A stretch of DNA of 64,000 bases from Methylophilus sp. 42 (GTDB taxonomy: Bacteria; Pseudomonadota; Gammaproteobacteria; Burkholderiales; Methylophilaceae). The translations under genes and the position numbers were made by a program. The notes under the pieces were generated by a model that saw nothing but the letters and a program-made list of their open reading frames with translations, searched no databases and was not told where the DNA came from. The stretch covers positions 2,239,092 to 2,303,091 of the forward strand of contig NZ_KB913031.1 in the NCBI RefSeq assembly GCF_000384155.1, written 5' to 3'. Below, in pieces: positions 25,576-34,378 of this stretch. Every line of letters starts with the position of its first letter. Position 1 is the stretch's first letter.

Positions 25576-28362
25576 ATGAAGCATTACACGCTATTCAAGA
25601 AAATCCTATTACCTTTGGCAGCCTTTGGCCTGCTGATCGGGTTCATTTCATTTGCCTTTATTTTCAACCATCACCTGAATAATATTGAAGCCAAGGCCAA
25701 CGAAGAAACACAAAAGCTCGCCAACCTGTTAGTCACGGCTAGAACACTGGTCAGTGAACATGTGCTTTCCAGCATGGCTTTGCTGAAACAATATGCCTCG
25801 GTTGAAGGTCCGCCCAATATTCATGGCGTCACCGACATGCTGGGCACGCAGGTACCCAACCTGCGTTTTGGTGACAGCCCGCAAACCGGCAGGACCATTA
25901 TGGTCGACTCTGTCACCCGCATTGGCAGCGGCACTGCCACTATTTTTGTCAAACGTGGCCAGCAGTTTTTGCGGATTGCCACCAATGTGAAAAAAGCCGA
26001 TGGCAGCAACGCCTTTGGCACCGAGCTGAACCCGTATGGCAAGGTCATTGAAAAACTGCAGAAAAATGAAACGTTCTATGGCGTGGTTGATATTCTGGGC
26101 GAAGCCTATCTTTCACGTTACGAGCCCATGCACGACAACCAGAATCGTTTGATTGGTGCCTGGTATGTCGGTTATAAACTGGACTTCAACGCCATTGACC
26201 AGGCGATCCGCCAATGGGGATTTTTAGAAAAAGGCTTCGTCGCCATCACCGATGGCCACGGCAAGATTCGCTTTCTTACCGGCGGCATCAGCAAACAGCA
26301 AGCGCTAGAGGCGATGGAAGACAGCCAGCACCGCTGGAAAAGAGTCAGCAAAGAGGTGCCTGAATGGGACTTCCAGATCAATATCCTCTACCCCGTCAAC
26401 GAAGCTTACTGGTCTGCGCTGGGCGCGCTTTCGCCTGTCATGATCATCGCCTTGATTCTGACCCTGGTGGTGTTAATGGCTGTGATCAGCGGCTTGCAGC
26501 GCTTTGTGTTGAACCCCTTGGGTGGCGAGCCGGAAACAGCAAAACTGCTGCTGATGCGCATTGAAAGCGGCGATTTCGCCGAAGACCATATTGCAGCCAC
26601 ACCAGATACCTTGATCGCCAATATGGTCAAAATGCGACGCCGCTTGCGTGAAATGGTGAGCCAGATACAGGCCAGCGCCAACCGGCTCAAAGTCTCTGCG
26701 AGCGTGTTTGACCATGCACATGATGCGATTTTCATTACCGACGAACGTGGCCTGATTGTGCAATGCAACCCCTCGTTTAGCGTGGTCACCGGCTATGCAC
26801 AGGCCGAAGCCATTGGGCAGTCCCCTGCCGCCTTAGGTATTGCCTGCCAGCAGCCAGACTTTTTCCAAGCCCTGTATGAAGGTGCACAGGCATTTCAAGA
26901 GTGGCAAGGCGAAGTGTGGAACCGCCATCATCAGGGCCACGATTACCTGGTTGAACTGGAACTGTCGCCGGTGATGAACCAGGCGGGCGAATTCCAGCAT
27001 TATGTCGGTTTATTCTCGGATATCACCCGCGCCAAAGAACAGCAAAACATGCTGGAACACCTGGCTTACCATGATGTATTAACGCAGTTGCCCAACCGCG
27101 TGCTGTTTTCCAGCCGTTTACAGCAAGCCTTGCTGGAGGCTGAGCGCCAGCAATCGCTGGTGGCGATCTGCTATATAGACCTGGATGACTTTAAAATTGT
27201 AAATGACCAGTATGGCCACGAATTTGGCGATAAATTACTGATGCAACTGGCCAGCAGGCTGACCAACATTCTTAAACCGCAAGATACGCTGGCGCGCCTC
27301 GGCGGCGATGAATTTGCCATGCTCTTGTGCGGCGGCCGTACACAAACCGAATACACGCGTTTACTCAAAAAACTGCTGGCGGCGATTGAAAAGCCGTTTG
27401 CGATTGATAAATTCAAATTCTCGATTTCGGCCAGCATTGGCTACACCCTCTACCCGATTGATCACAACCCGCCCGACACGCTGCTGCGCCATGCCGACCA
27501 TGCCATGTACCATGCCAAAACGCATGGCGGGCACCAGTTCCACCTGTTCGACTTAGCCTCCGCGCAGCAGTCGCAACAACAGCAACTGCTGTTGCGAGAT
27601 TTGTTGAACGGCATTCAAAACAGCCACATCAAACTGGTTTACCAGCCGCAAGTATGCATGCAATCAGGCAAACTGTTTTGCTTTGAGGCCTTATTGCGCT
27701 GGCAACACCCACTGCGTGGCCTGCTTTACCCGAATGACTTCCTCAACGCGGTGGAACATACCAGCCTGATTATTGATATTGGCAACTGGGTGATTGAAGA
27801 AAGCCTGCGACAACTCACGGAATGGCAAGACCATGGCCTGCACACCCAGGTCTCGGTCAATATTGCTGCACAACATTTGATGCATAAACAGTTCAGTGAC
27901 CATCTGGCCAGCCTGTTTAAAAAGTATCCAAGCATCAAACCGCAGCAGCTGCATATCGAGATCACCGAAAGCGCAGCCATCAGTGACTTCGCCCGCGTCA
28001 ACCGTGTCATTCAACAGTGCCAGTCGCTGGGCGTGGCTTTTTCGATTGATGACTTTGGCTCCGGCTACTCGTCACTGATTTATTTGCGCCGGTTGCCGGT
28101 AGATATCATCAAAATCGACCAGTCCTTTATCCACAATATGCTCAGCAATCAGGAGGACCTGGCAGTGATTCGAGGCGTAGTCACACTATGCCGCGAATTC
28201 GGGCGCAAAGTGGTAGCAGAGGGCGTGGAAAAAGCGGAGCAAGCCCAGATCCTGGCGGCATTAGGTTGCGATTATGCACAAGGCTTTGGCATTTCGCGTG
28301 GCATGCCGGGCAACAAGGTTATAGAATGGGCAGGCAAGCACGACCCTTACCAATTTAACTGA
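25576..28362 (+). CDS. Cache-PAS-GGDEF-EAL cyclic-di-GMP protein
   Basis: This 928-aa inner-membrane signalling protein starts at the ATG at 25576, directly before the first membrane helix (about residues 10-32). A periplasmic Cache-type sensor spans about residues 40-300 and a second helix about 305-330. A PAS domain (about 395-510), a GGDEF domain with intact RLGGDEF (about 575) and an EAL domain follow. The EAL domain carries FEALLRW, IEITES and IDDFGSGYSSL. The usual RxxD inhibitory site is KPQD here. Both catalytic halves look complete, so it could make or degrade c-di-GMP. The extended in-frame start at 25498 would run through the leader hairpin. Confidence 0.92.
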   Translation: MKHYTLFKKILLPLAAFGLLIGFISFAFIFNHHLNNIEAKANEETQKLANLLVTARTLVSEHVLSSMALLKQYASVEGPPNIHGVTDMLGTQVPNLRFGDSPQTGRTIMVDSVTRIGSGTATIFVKRGQQFLRIATNVKKADGSNAFGTELNPYGKVIEKLQKNETFYGVVDILGEAYLSRYEPMHDNQNRLIGAWYVGYKLDFNAIDQAIRQWGFLEKGFVAITDGHGKIRFLTGGISKQQALEAMEDSQHRWKRVSKEVPEWDFQINILYPVNEAYWSALGALSPVMIIALILTLVVLMAVISGLQRFVLNPLGGEPETAKLLLMRIESGDFAEDHIAATPDTLIANMVKMRRRLREMVSQIQASANRLKVSASVFDHAHDAIFITDERGLIVQCNPSFSVVTGYAQAEAIGQSPAALGIACQQPDFFQALYEGAQAFQEWQGEVWNRHHQGHDYLVELELSPVMNQAGEFQHYVGLFSDITRAKEQQNMLEHLAYHDVLTQLPNRVLFSSRLQQALLEAERQQSLVAICYIDLDDFKIVNDQYGHEFGDKLLMQLASRLTNILKPQDTLARLGGDEFAMLLCGGRTQTEYTRLLKKLLAAIEKPFAIDKFKFSISASIGYTLYPIDHNPPDTLLRHADHAMYHAKTHGGHQFHLFDLASAQQSQQQQLLLRDLLNGIQNSHIKLVYQPQVCMQSGKLFCFEALLRWQHPLRGLLYPNDFLNAVEHTSLIIDIGNWVIEESLRQLTEWQDHGLHTQVSVNIAAQHLMHKQFSDHLASLFKKYPSIKPQQLHIEITESAAISDFARVNRVIQQCQSLGVAFSIDDFGSGYSSLIYLRRLPVDIIKIDQSFIHNMLSNQEDLAVIRGVVTLCREFGRKVVAEGVEKAEQAQILAALGCDYAQGFGISRGMPGNKVIEWAGKHDPYQFN

Positions 28363-28367
28363 CGTTT

Positions 28368-29066
28368 ATGCACGAACACTACTACCCGCTGCCGGGCGGG
28401 CCAGTACTCATTCTGGACACAAAAACGCCTTTTCCGCCATTGCAGCAGGCATTGACCGAGCCCAATGGCCTGATTGCCATTGGCGGCGATTTGACCGCAG
28501 AGCGATTGCTAGCGGCCTATCGGCAAGGGATCTTCCCCTGGTTTAGCCCAGGCGAGCCTATCCTCTGGTGGAGTCCTGACCCACGTATGGTGTTGTTTCC
28601 CGAGGCAGTGAATATCAGCCGTTCATTACGCAAGGTCATACAACAGCAGCCTTTTGATATTCGTTTCAATACTGATTTCAAGCGCGTGATACAAGCATGT
28701 GCGGCCACCCCTCGCCCAGGTCAGCCAGGCACCTGGATTACCGACGACATGATCGCCGCCTATCATCAACTACACCTGATGGGGTATGCGCATAGCGTAG
28801 AAGCCTGGCAAGATGAGCAGCTCGTGGGTGGCTGCTATGGTGTGAAAATTGGCCGCATGTTTTATGGAGAAAGCATGTTTCATCATGCCAGCAATGCCTC
28901 TAAAGTCGCGTTTGCCCATTTAGTGCAATGGTTAAACGCGCAACAAGTCGGTATGATTGATTGTCAGATGCATACACCGCTGCTGGCAAGCTTTGGTGCA
29001 TATGAGATTCCCCGAGACCGATTTATCGCGCAATTGAACACCCTGGTGCAATATGACGCTACCTAA
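28368..29066 (+). CDS. aat: leucyl/phenylalanyl-tRNA-protein transferase
   Basis: This 232-aa enzyme adds Leu or Phe from aminoacyl-tRNA to proteins with N-terminal Arg/Lys, creating N-degrons for ClpAP. Family signatures FPWFSPGEPILWWSPDPRMVL and GCYGVKIGRMFYGESMFHH are present, and the length is standard. It begins five bases after the GGDEF-EAL gene and overlaps bpt by 14 bases. Confidence 0.95.
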   Translation: MHEHYYPLPGGPVLILDTKTPFPPLQQALTEPNGLIAIGGDLTAERLLAAYRQGIFPWFSPGEPILWWSPDPRMVLFPEAVNISRSLRKVIQQQPFDIRFNTDFKRVIQACAATPRPGQPGTWITDDMIAAYHQLHLMGYAHSVEAWQDEQLVGGCYGVKIGRMFYGESMFHHASNASKVAFAHLVQWLNAQQVGMIDCQMHTPLLASFGAYEIPRDRFIAQLNTLVQYDAT

Positions 29067-29793
29067 CGATGCTCCGCTACAAAAGCTGCAGTTTTATGTC
29101 ACCACGGCCTATCCGTGTGGCTACCTGCCAAAAAAGCTGGCACAAAGCCTGATTGCCACCCCGCAAAATCTGGTCGATGGTCCGGTATATAGCGGCCTGA
29201 TCCAGCAAGGGTTCAGACGCAGCGGTAAATTTGCCTACCGTCCGCACTGCGAACACTGCAACGCCTGCATTTCAGTGCGTTTGCCGGTCAACGCCTTTCA
29301 AATCACACGTAGCCAGCAACGCGCTTTTAAAAAACATGCTGACCTGCAAGTAACGATCGTCGAAGCCAGCTACGATGCTGAACATTTCGCGCTTTACCAG
29401 GCTTACCAGCAACAGCGCCATCACCACGGCCCGGACCATATTGCAGACCTTGAGGACGAGGCCGCGCAGTACCAGCAGTTTTTGTGTCAGAGCAATGTGG
29501 AAAGCATTATGGTTGAGTTCCGCGATGCCTACGGCGCCCTCAAAATGGTCAGTGTGATCGACATCGTGATGGATGGCTTATCTGCGGTCTATACGTTTTA
29601 CTATACCACGGATAAAGCCAGCTACGGCACGTATAGCATCCTGTGGCAAATCACCTGGGCCAAACAGCTGGGCCTGCCCTATCTGTATCTGGGCTACTGG
29701 ATCGCCGACAGCCAGAAAATGGCCTATAAACAGCAGTTCCAGCCGCAGGAAAAACTGGTGGATGGCGAATGGGTAGCCAGCCCGCAGCCATAA
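29053..29793 (+). CDS. bpt: aspartate/glutamate leucyltransferase (Bpt)
   Basis: This 246-aa enzyme of the Ate1-like Bpt family transfers Leu to proteins beginning with Asp or Glu. Motifs include YPCGYLPKKLAQSL, the cysteine-bearing FRRSGKFAYRPHCEHCNACISVR, and the C-terminal YLYLGYWIADSQKMAYKQQFQP. Aat and Bpt together give a complete bacterial N-degron branch. It overlaps aat by 14 bases and is followed, after a single base, by a small unrecognised gene. Confidence 0.95.
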   Translation: MTLPNDAPLQKLQFYVTTAYPCGYLPKKLAQSLIATPQNLVDGPVYSGLIQQGFRRSGKFAYRPHCEHCNACISVRLPVNAFQITRSQQRAFKKHADLQVTIVEASYDAEHFALYQAYQQQRHHHGPDHIADLEDEAAQYQQFLCQSNVESIMVEFRDAYGALKMVSVIDIVMDGLSAVYTFYYTTDKASYGTYSILWQITWAKQLGLPYLYLGYWIADSQKMAYKQQFQPQEKLVDGEWVASPQP

Positions 29794-29794
29794 T

Positions 29795-30289
29795 ATGAAA
29801 CACACCCCGCAATCGCTCGCCAAGCAGTTTTGTCTGGGAGTGTATGTCAATGCGGTAGATGCCGTGCTCTGGCATGACACCTTTGACTATATGGCCAGAC
29901 TCAAAGATGACACCGTGTTTCAAAAAAGCCAGATTGCAATACTGTGGGCGCAATACGGCGGTGACCTGCGTGCAAAAATAAAAGATGACGTCCTGGTGCT
30001 AAAAGTACTCAAAAAGGCACTCCCTGGTTACCACGGCGAGGGCTTTACTTTATACCGTGGTGAAAGCTGGTTTTTATTTGACAACGACCAGATCGGCTTT
30101 TGCTGGACCACCTCTGAAGACATTGCAACCACTTATGCCAAAGGTCTTAATGCAGTAGAGTCTGGTGGCGTGCTGCTCAAGTGCTATGCGCCACCGGAGG
30201 CCATTCTGGCCATAGAAAACAATGTGTTTATATGTGACCCAACATACTTATTGCGCTTGAGCACCTTGGCGTTGTTTCCCAAGTTGTAG
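29795..30289 (+). CDS. small ADP-ribosyltransferase-like protein
   Basis: I do not recognise this 164-aa gene firmly. Residues about 78-140 resemble the ADP-ribosyltransferase fold. There is an Arg motif GFTLYRGES, then a central GFCWTTSEDIATTYA (the usual S-T-S/WT position), then a strand pattern GGVLLKCYAPPEAILAIENNVFICDP near the end. The catalytic Glu expected before the final strand is not clearly present (ENN), so it may be inactive or divergent. Its ATG lies one base after the bpt stop, which implies translational coupling to the N-degron genes. Confidence 0.65.
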   Translation: MKHTPQSLAKQFCLGVYVNAVDAVLWHDTFDYMARLKDDTVFQKSQIAILWAQYGGDLRAKIKDDVLVLKVLKKALPGYHGEGFTLYRGESWFLFDNDQIGFCWTTSEDIATTYAKGLNAVESGGVLLKCYAPPEAILAIENNVFICDPTYLLRLSTLALFPKL

Positions 30290-30300
30290 ACCTACTTGCC

Positions 30301-30957
30301 CTACTTGTCCCACTGGCCATAGCCTTTAAACTGGGCGTGCACTTCACGCATCTGCTCTGGCGTTAACAGCACAGGCTCCCCAAGCTGCAATAAGCGCCAA
30401 TATTGCTCGCATAGATTCTCCACCTCAATGGCTATCGCCAGTGCCTGCGCCAGGTTTTTACCTAAAGCGATCATGCCATGGTGCGCCAGCAAACAGGCTT
30501 TACGCTCTTGTAAGGCGCTCACGGCGACATCAGATAGCGCCTGGGTGCCAAACAAGGCATAAGGCGCACAGCGGATATCGTCACCGCCTACGGTGGCGAT
30601 CATATAATGAAACGGCGGCACATCGCGTGCCATGCAGGCAATGGTGGTGGCAAACATGCTATGGCAATGCACCACCGCATTCACTTCCGGCCGTGCCTGT
30701 AAAATGTCGCGGTGAAAAAACCACTCACTAGAAGGCTTTTTACCGGCCTCCGCCTGTCCCGTCCAATCCATATACACCATGCTCTGTGTGCTGAGCTGTT
30801 CGGCAGGCACGCCTGAAGGCGTGATTAAAAAGCCGTCATCCAGCCGTATGCTGGCATTGCCAGAACTGCCTTTGTTGAGTCCGGCTAGCGCCATCTGCTG
30901 GGCAGCCTGTAATAATTGCTGTGCGGGTGGAGCTGTGGTCATTGTTGGGGTCGTCAT
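30301..30957 (-). CDS. mtnB: methylthioribulose-1-phosphate dehydratase
   Basis: This 218-aa class II aldolase-fold enzyme acts after MtnA in methionine salvage. Zinc ligands appear as VVHCHSMFATTIA (HxH, about residue 97) and HHGMIALG (about residue 159). The entry NKGSSGNASIRLDDGFLITPSG is the usual phosphate-binding start. Its ATG follows the mtnA stop by one base. No mtnC, mtnD or mtnK is in view. Confidence 0.9.
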   Translation of the reverse strand: MTTPTMTTAPPAQQLLQAAQQMALAGLNKGSSGNASIRLDDGFLITPSGVPAEQLSTQSMVYMDWTGQAEAGKKPSSEWFFHRDILQARPEVNAVVHCHSMFATTIACMARDVPPFHYMIATVGGDDIRCAPYALFGTQALSDVAVSALQERKACLLAHHGMIALGKNLAQALAIAIEVENLCEQYWRLLQLGEPVLLTPEQMREVHAQFKGYGQWDK

Positions 30958-30958
30958 T

Positions 30959-32026
30959 TTAAGCTGCCAGTGTATGTAGCTGCGCAGGCGTCAATACGCC
31001 GCGTTCAGTAATAATGCCCGTGACCAGCCTGGCGGGCGTCACATCAAACGCCGGGTTGAGCGCCGTGCTTTCGTGTGGAATCACGCGTATGCGTTGCACC
31101 TGGCCGTCTGCGCCCTGCCCTTGCATATAAGCCACCTCGTCTGCGTCGCGCATTTCAATTTCAATATCCGCACCACGTGCCAATTGCCAATCGATGGTCG
31201 GCGTAGGCACGGCTGCATAAAAAGGCACCTTCTGGTCAAAAGCAGCCAGTGCCTTTAAATAAGTGCCAATCTTGTTGCACACGTCACCCTCACGTGTCAC
31301 GCGATCAGCGCCCACAATCACCATATCCACTTGCCCGTGCTGCATCAAATGCCCGCCGGCATTATCAGCAATCACCGTATGCGGTACACCATGTTGCGCC
31401 AGTTCCCAGGCGGTTAAACTCGCGCCCTGATTGCGCGGTCGCGTTTCATCTACCCAGACATGCACCTTCAGGCCCGCATCATGTGCCGCGTAAATTGGCG
31501 CCAGTGCGGTGCCACCATCCACAGTGGCCAGCCAGCCAGCGTTGCAATGGGTGAGGATATTCACGACCTGCTGCGGATTGACTGTGCTCTTGGCGGCAAT
31601 AAGCGCCTTGCCATACTGGCCCAGCGCCAGATTTTGTGTCACATCTTCATCGGCAATCGCTTGCGCCAGCTGCCAGGCCGCCATCGCGCGGGCAGACTCA
31701 GGTAAGGCCAGCAAGGCTTGCTGCATGCGTTGTGCCGCCCACGCCAGATTCACTGCTGTTGGCCGGGTAGCACACAATTGCGTGACCACATCCTGCACCT
31801 GCGCATCACTGGCGGTTTGCTGAACGCCCAGCGCGACGCCGTAAGCAGCGGCAGCACCAATCAAAGGTGCACCCCGCACTTGCATACTGCGAATGGCATG
31901 ACACATTTGCGCCAGGGTAGTCACATTCACCGTCACAAACTCAAATGGTAAGCGGGTCTGATCAATCAGGCAGACGGCACCACTTTGTTGCCAGATGGTA
32001 CGAAAATGTTGTTGTTTGATACGCAT
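30959..32026 (-). CDS. mtnA: methylthioribose-1-phosphate isomerase
   Basis: This 355-aa aldose-ketose isomerase belongs to the eIF2B-like family. Conserved features are MQVRGAPLIGAAAAYGVALG, the catalytic Cys in THCNAGWLATVDGGTALAPIY (about residue 165) and the Asp in VIVGADRVTREGDVCNKIGTY (about residue 243). With mtnB it can handle methylthioribose-1-P, or 5-deoxyribose-1-P in the DHAP-shunt variant. Which of these cannot be decided here. Confidence 0.93.
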   Translation of the reverse strand: MRIKQQHFRTIWQQSGAVCLIDQTRLPFEFVTVNVTTLAQMCHAIRSMQVRGAPLIGAAAAYGVALGVQQTASDAQVQDVVTQLCATRPTAVNLAWAAQRMQQALLALPESARAMAAWQLAQAIADEDVTQNLALGQYGKALIAAKSTVNPQQVVNILTHCNAGWLATVDGGTALAPIYAAHDAGLKVHVWVDETRPRNQGASLTAWELAQHGVPHTVIADNAGGHLMQHGQVDMVIVGADRVTREGDVCNKIGTYLKALAAFDQKVPFYAAVPTPTIDWQLARGADIEIEMRDADEVAYMQGQGADGQVQRIRVIPHESTALNPAFDVTPARLVTGIITERGVLTPAQLHTLAA

Positions 32027-32111
32027 AAAAAGGAATCTGCTGACGAGTAGTCATTAATTGTAAAAGTTGTAAAAGGCCTTGCTTTTCCTGTAGGACAAAC
32101 ACCGTATTTTT

Positions 32112-32146
32112 CCATCCACAAAATCTGTGGATAACTTTGTGGATTG
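32112..32146. promoter_or_regulatory. DnaA-box-like cluster in the mtnA upstream region
   Basis: The 271-bp gap upstream of mtnA holds three copies of TGTGGAT or its complement. ATCCACA-AAATC-TGTGGAT is a perfect palindrome at 32114-32132, and TGTGGAT recurs at 32138-32144. TGTGGATAA at 32126-32134 is an exact DnaA consensus box in reverse. A very AT-rich stretch (about 32155-32260) follows. Confidence 0.45.
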
Positions 32147-32297
32147 CTGTGTCTTAATTCCGTAACTTACCAATTTAAAAGGACTTTTTCCAAAAGTTCA
32201 TTTTTTAATCTATTTTTTTATTCAATAAAATCAACAACTTACAACGCACCACTATAATTGAAACACTTTCGACACATTCTTAATGTGTCACTTTAAG

Positions 32298-33098
32298 TCA
32301 TGTGCATAAATGGGCTAATTTCGGTAAAACTTGCGTAGAATTTTTGCCTATCATTTCAATGAGTTGCGAAGTTTCCAAGCCACGAATTAGGCACAATTCC
32401 TCCGCTATTCTTTTTAATTGAACAGGGCTGTTTCGTCCCTGGTGACCGATCCAAACCGGGGGAATATCGGGGGCATCCGTCTCCAACACCAGCAGCTCCA
32501 GTGGCAATTCGGCAGCCAGTTGCCGGATTTTTAATGCGCGCGGCCAAGTCATGGCGCCACCAAAGCCTAACTTGAATCCTAACTGTCCAAAAATCGCCGC
32601 TTGCTGCATGCTGCCGTTAAACGCATGGGCAATGCCGCCATGTACGCGATGCTTGCGCAGGTATTTGAGTATGCTATCTATCGCGCTACGCACATGCAGG
32701 ATGACGGGTAACTCAAATTGTTTGGCAATCTGTAGCTGTCCTTCAAACAAAGCAATCTGTTTGGCTTCATTGTCACGCGTCAGGTAAAAATCAAGGCCGA
32801 TCTCACCAATCGCCAGTAATTGATGCGCCTGCGGCCCGGCCAGTACCGTCGCCACGATCTCCTGCAATTGTTGCAAGGCGTCATCCGGCGCTTGTGCCAC
32901 ATACATAGGATGCCAACCCAGCGCAAAGCCAGCCTGCGGGTATTGTGCGCACCACTGCATAATCGGTTGAAACGTTGCCTGCGTGACGGCAGGAATCACC
33001 ACCGCACGCACGCCTTGTGCTTGCGCCTCTTGCCACACTTGGTCGCGATCTGCATCGAACTCGCTGGCATCAAGATGGCAATGGGTGTCTATCAACAT
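32298..33098 (-). CDS. tatD: TatD family metal-dependent hydrolase
   Basis: This 266-aa TIM-barrel hydrolase shows the TatD metal ligands in order: DTHCHLD (residues 4-10), GEIGLDFY (about 97), ILHVRSA (about 134), IAHAFNGS (about 158) and LETDAPD (about 209). Family members are 3'-5' DNases or RNases. The ribD stop lies six bases upstream of its ATG, so ribD and tatD are probably one operon. Confidence 0.9.
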   Translation of the reverse strand: MLIDTHCHLDASEFDADRDQVWQEAQAQGVRAVVIPAVTQATFQPIMQWCAQYPQAGFALGWHPMYVAQAPDDALQQLQEIVATVLAGPQAHQLLAIGEIGLDFYLTRDNEAKQIALFEGQLQIAKQFELPVILHVRSAIDSILKYLRKHRVHGGIAHAFNGSMQQAAIFGQLGFKLGFGGAMTWPRALKIRQLAAELPLELLVLETDAPDIPPVWIGHQGRNSPVQLKRIAEELCLIRGLETSQLIEMIGKNSTQVLPKLAHLCT

Positions 33099-33104
33099 AA
33101 AATA

Positions 33105-34214
33105 TTAAGGCTGCAGTTTGGCCTGGATACGCAGATCCTGGCCAAACTGGCGCACATCGAGAATATGCAAATCGCGCACCGCGGACATCTGCGTGAGCTC
33201 AGGCAAGGCAAACATGCCACGGGCAGTGTGGCCCATCAACTTAGGCGCGTAATACAGCAACAACTCATCCACCAGGCCGCTTTGCAAAAACGCACCACTC
33301 AACGTTGCCCCGGCCTCAATCAACACCTCATTGCACGGCAATGCGGTTAAAGCCTGCATAAGTACGGCAAGATCAACCTGTGCCTGTGCTGCGTTGGGCG
33401 CCAGCGAATCCGGCGCATGCAAGGTGCGTACGCCCATCACCTGCAACACCTCCAGCTTGGCCACATCGCCTTGCGCGTAAGCCACCAGCGCATTGCCATC
33501 CTGCAACACCTTGGCATCAATCGGAATCCGTAACTGGCTATCGACAATCACGCGCAAAGGTTGCCTTGGGGTTTTGACTTCACGTACAGTCAGGGAAGAA
33601 TCATCCTTCAATATGCTGGCAATGCCGGTGATAATGGCGCAACTTTGCGCCCGCCAGTGATGCACGTCGCGGCGGGCCGCAGCCGAAGTGATCCATTGGC
33701 TGTCGCCATTGGCCAACGCAGTCCGGCCGTCCAGGCTGGCCGCCACCTTGAGACGGACATAAGGACGTTGCTGGGTCATGCGCAGGACAAAGCCAGGATT
33801 CAGTGCGAGTGCTTGCGCTTCGCATACCCCAACAGTCACCGCAATCCCTTGCGCCTGCAAGCGGGCAATGCCATTGCCTGCCACCAGCGGATTCGGATCC
33901 TGCATCGCCACCACCACCCGACTGACGCCAGCATTGACCAAGGCATCGGCACAGGGCGGAGTACGGCCAAAATGACTACACGGCTCCAGCGTCACATAGG
34001 CTGTCGCCCCACGTGCCTGCTCGCCAGCCGCGCGCAAGGCATGTACTTCGGCATGCGGTTCACCCGCTTTAAGATGTGCGCCCTCGCCGACCACCTGGCC
34101 ATTATTGACAATCACGCAACCCACACGCGGGTTGGGGGTCGTTGTATATAGCCCGCGCGCCGCCAATCGCAACGCACGCGTCATCCATTCAATATCTTGT
34201 GAGCTCACTTGCAT
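33105..34214 (-). CDS. ribD: bifunctional riboflavin deaminase/reductase
   Basis: This 369-aa enzyme carries out the second and third steps of riboflavin synthesis. The N-terminal deaminase has the zinc motif HAEVHALRAAG and PCSHFGRTPPCADALV (about residues 50-92). The C-terminal reductase opens with VRLKVAASLDGRTALANGDS and binds NADPH (WITSAAARRDVHHWRA). Other rib genes are not in this window. An A/T-rich hairpin (34227-34256) lies in its 5' leader. Confidence 0.95.
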   Translation of the reverse strand: MQVSSQDIEWMTRALRLAARGLYTTTPNPRVGCVIVNNGQVVGEGAHLKAGEPHAEVHALRAAGEQARGATAYVTLEPCSHFGRTPPCADALVNAGVSRVVVAMQDPNPLVAGNGIARLQAQGIAVTVGVCEAQALALNPGFVLRMTQQRPYVRLKVAASLDGRTALANGDSQWITSAAARRDVHHWRAQSCAIITGIASILKDDSSLTVREVKTPRQPLRVIVDSQLRIPIDAKVLQDGNALVAYAQGDVAKLEVLQVMGVRTLHAPDSLAPNAAQAQVDLAVLMQALTALPCNEVLIEAGATLSGAFLQSGLVDELLLYYAPKLMGHTARGMFALPELTQMSAVRDLHILDVRQFGQDLRIQAKLQP

Positions 34215-34378
34215 AGACTGCCATGATACAAAAAAACACGGCTCTGCGGTTTTTTGTCATCAAATTGCGCACCATCGCGCACAAACGGCTAGTAAATAAC
34301 AGGTTAACTGTTGAATACCGTGGTATTTGCCGGTTTTTTTGCCACTAATCCGCGCGCGTGATGGCGCTACACTGAGGC

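Noticed and set aside
32112-32260. Chromosomal origin of replication
   Set aside because: Only one exact DnaA box and no dnaA, dnaN, gyrB or rpmH nearby; kept as a DnaA-box cluster only.
32271-32289. GACACATT/AATGTGTC hairpin after tatD as a terminator
   Set aside because: Short stem and no T-tract on the minus strand.
33561-34151. 196-aa open frame on the plus strand
   Set aside because: Antisense to ribD, whose deaminase and reductase motifs are intact; composition is that of a shadow frame.
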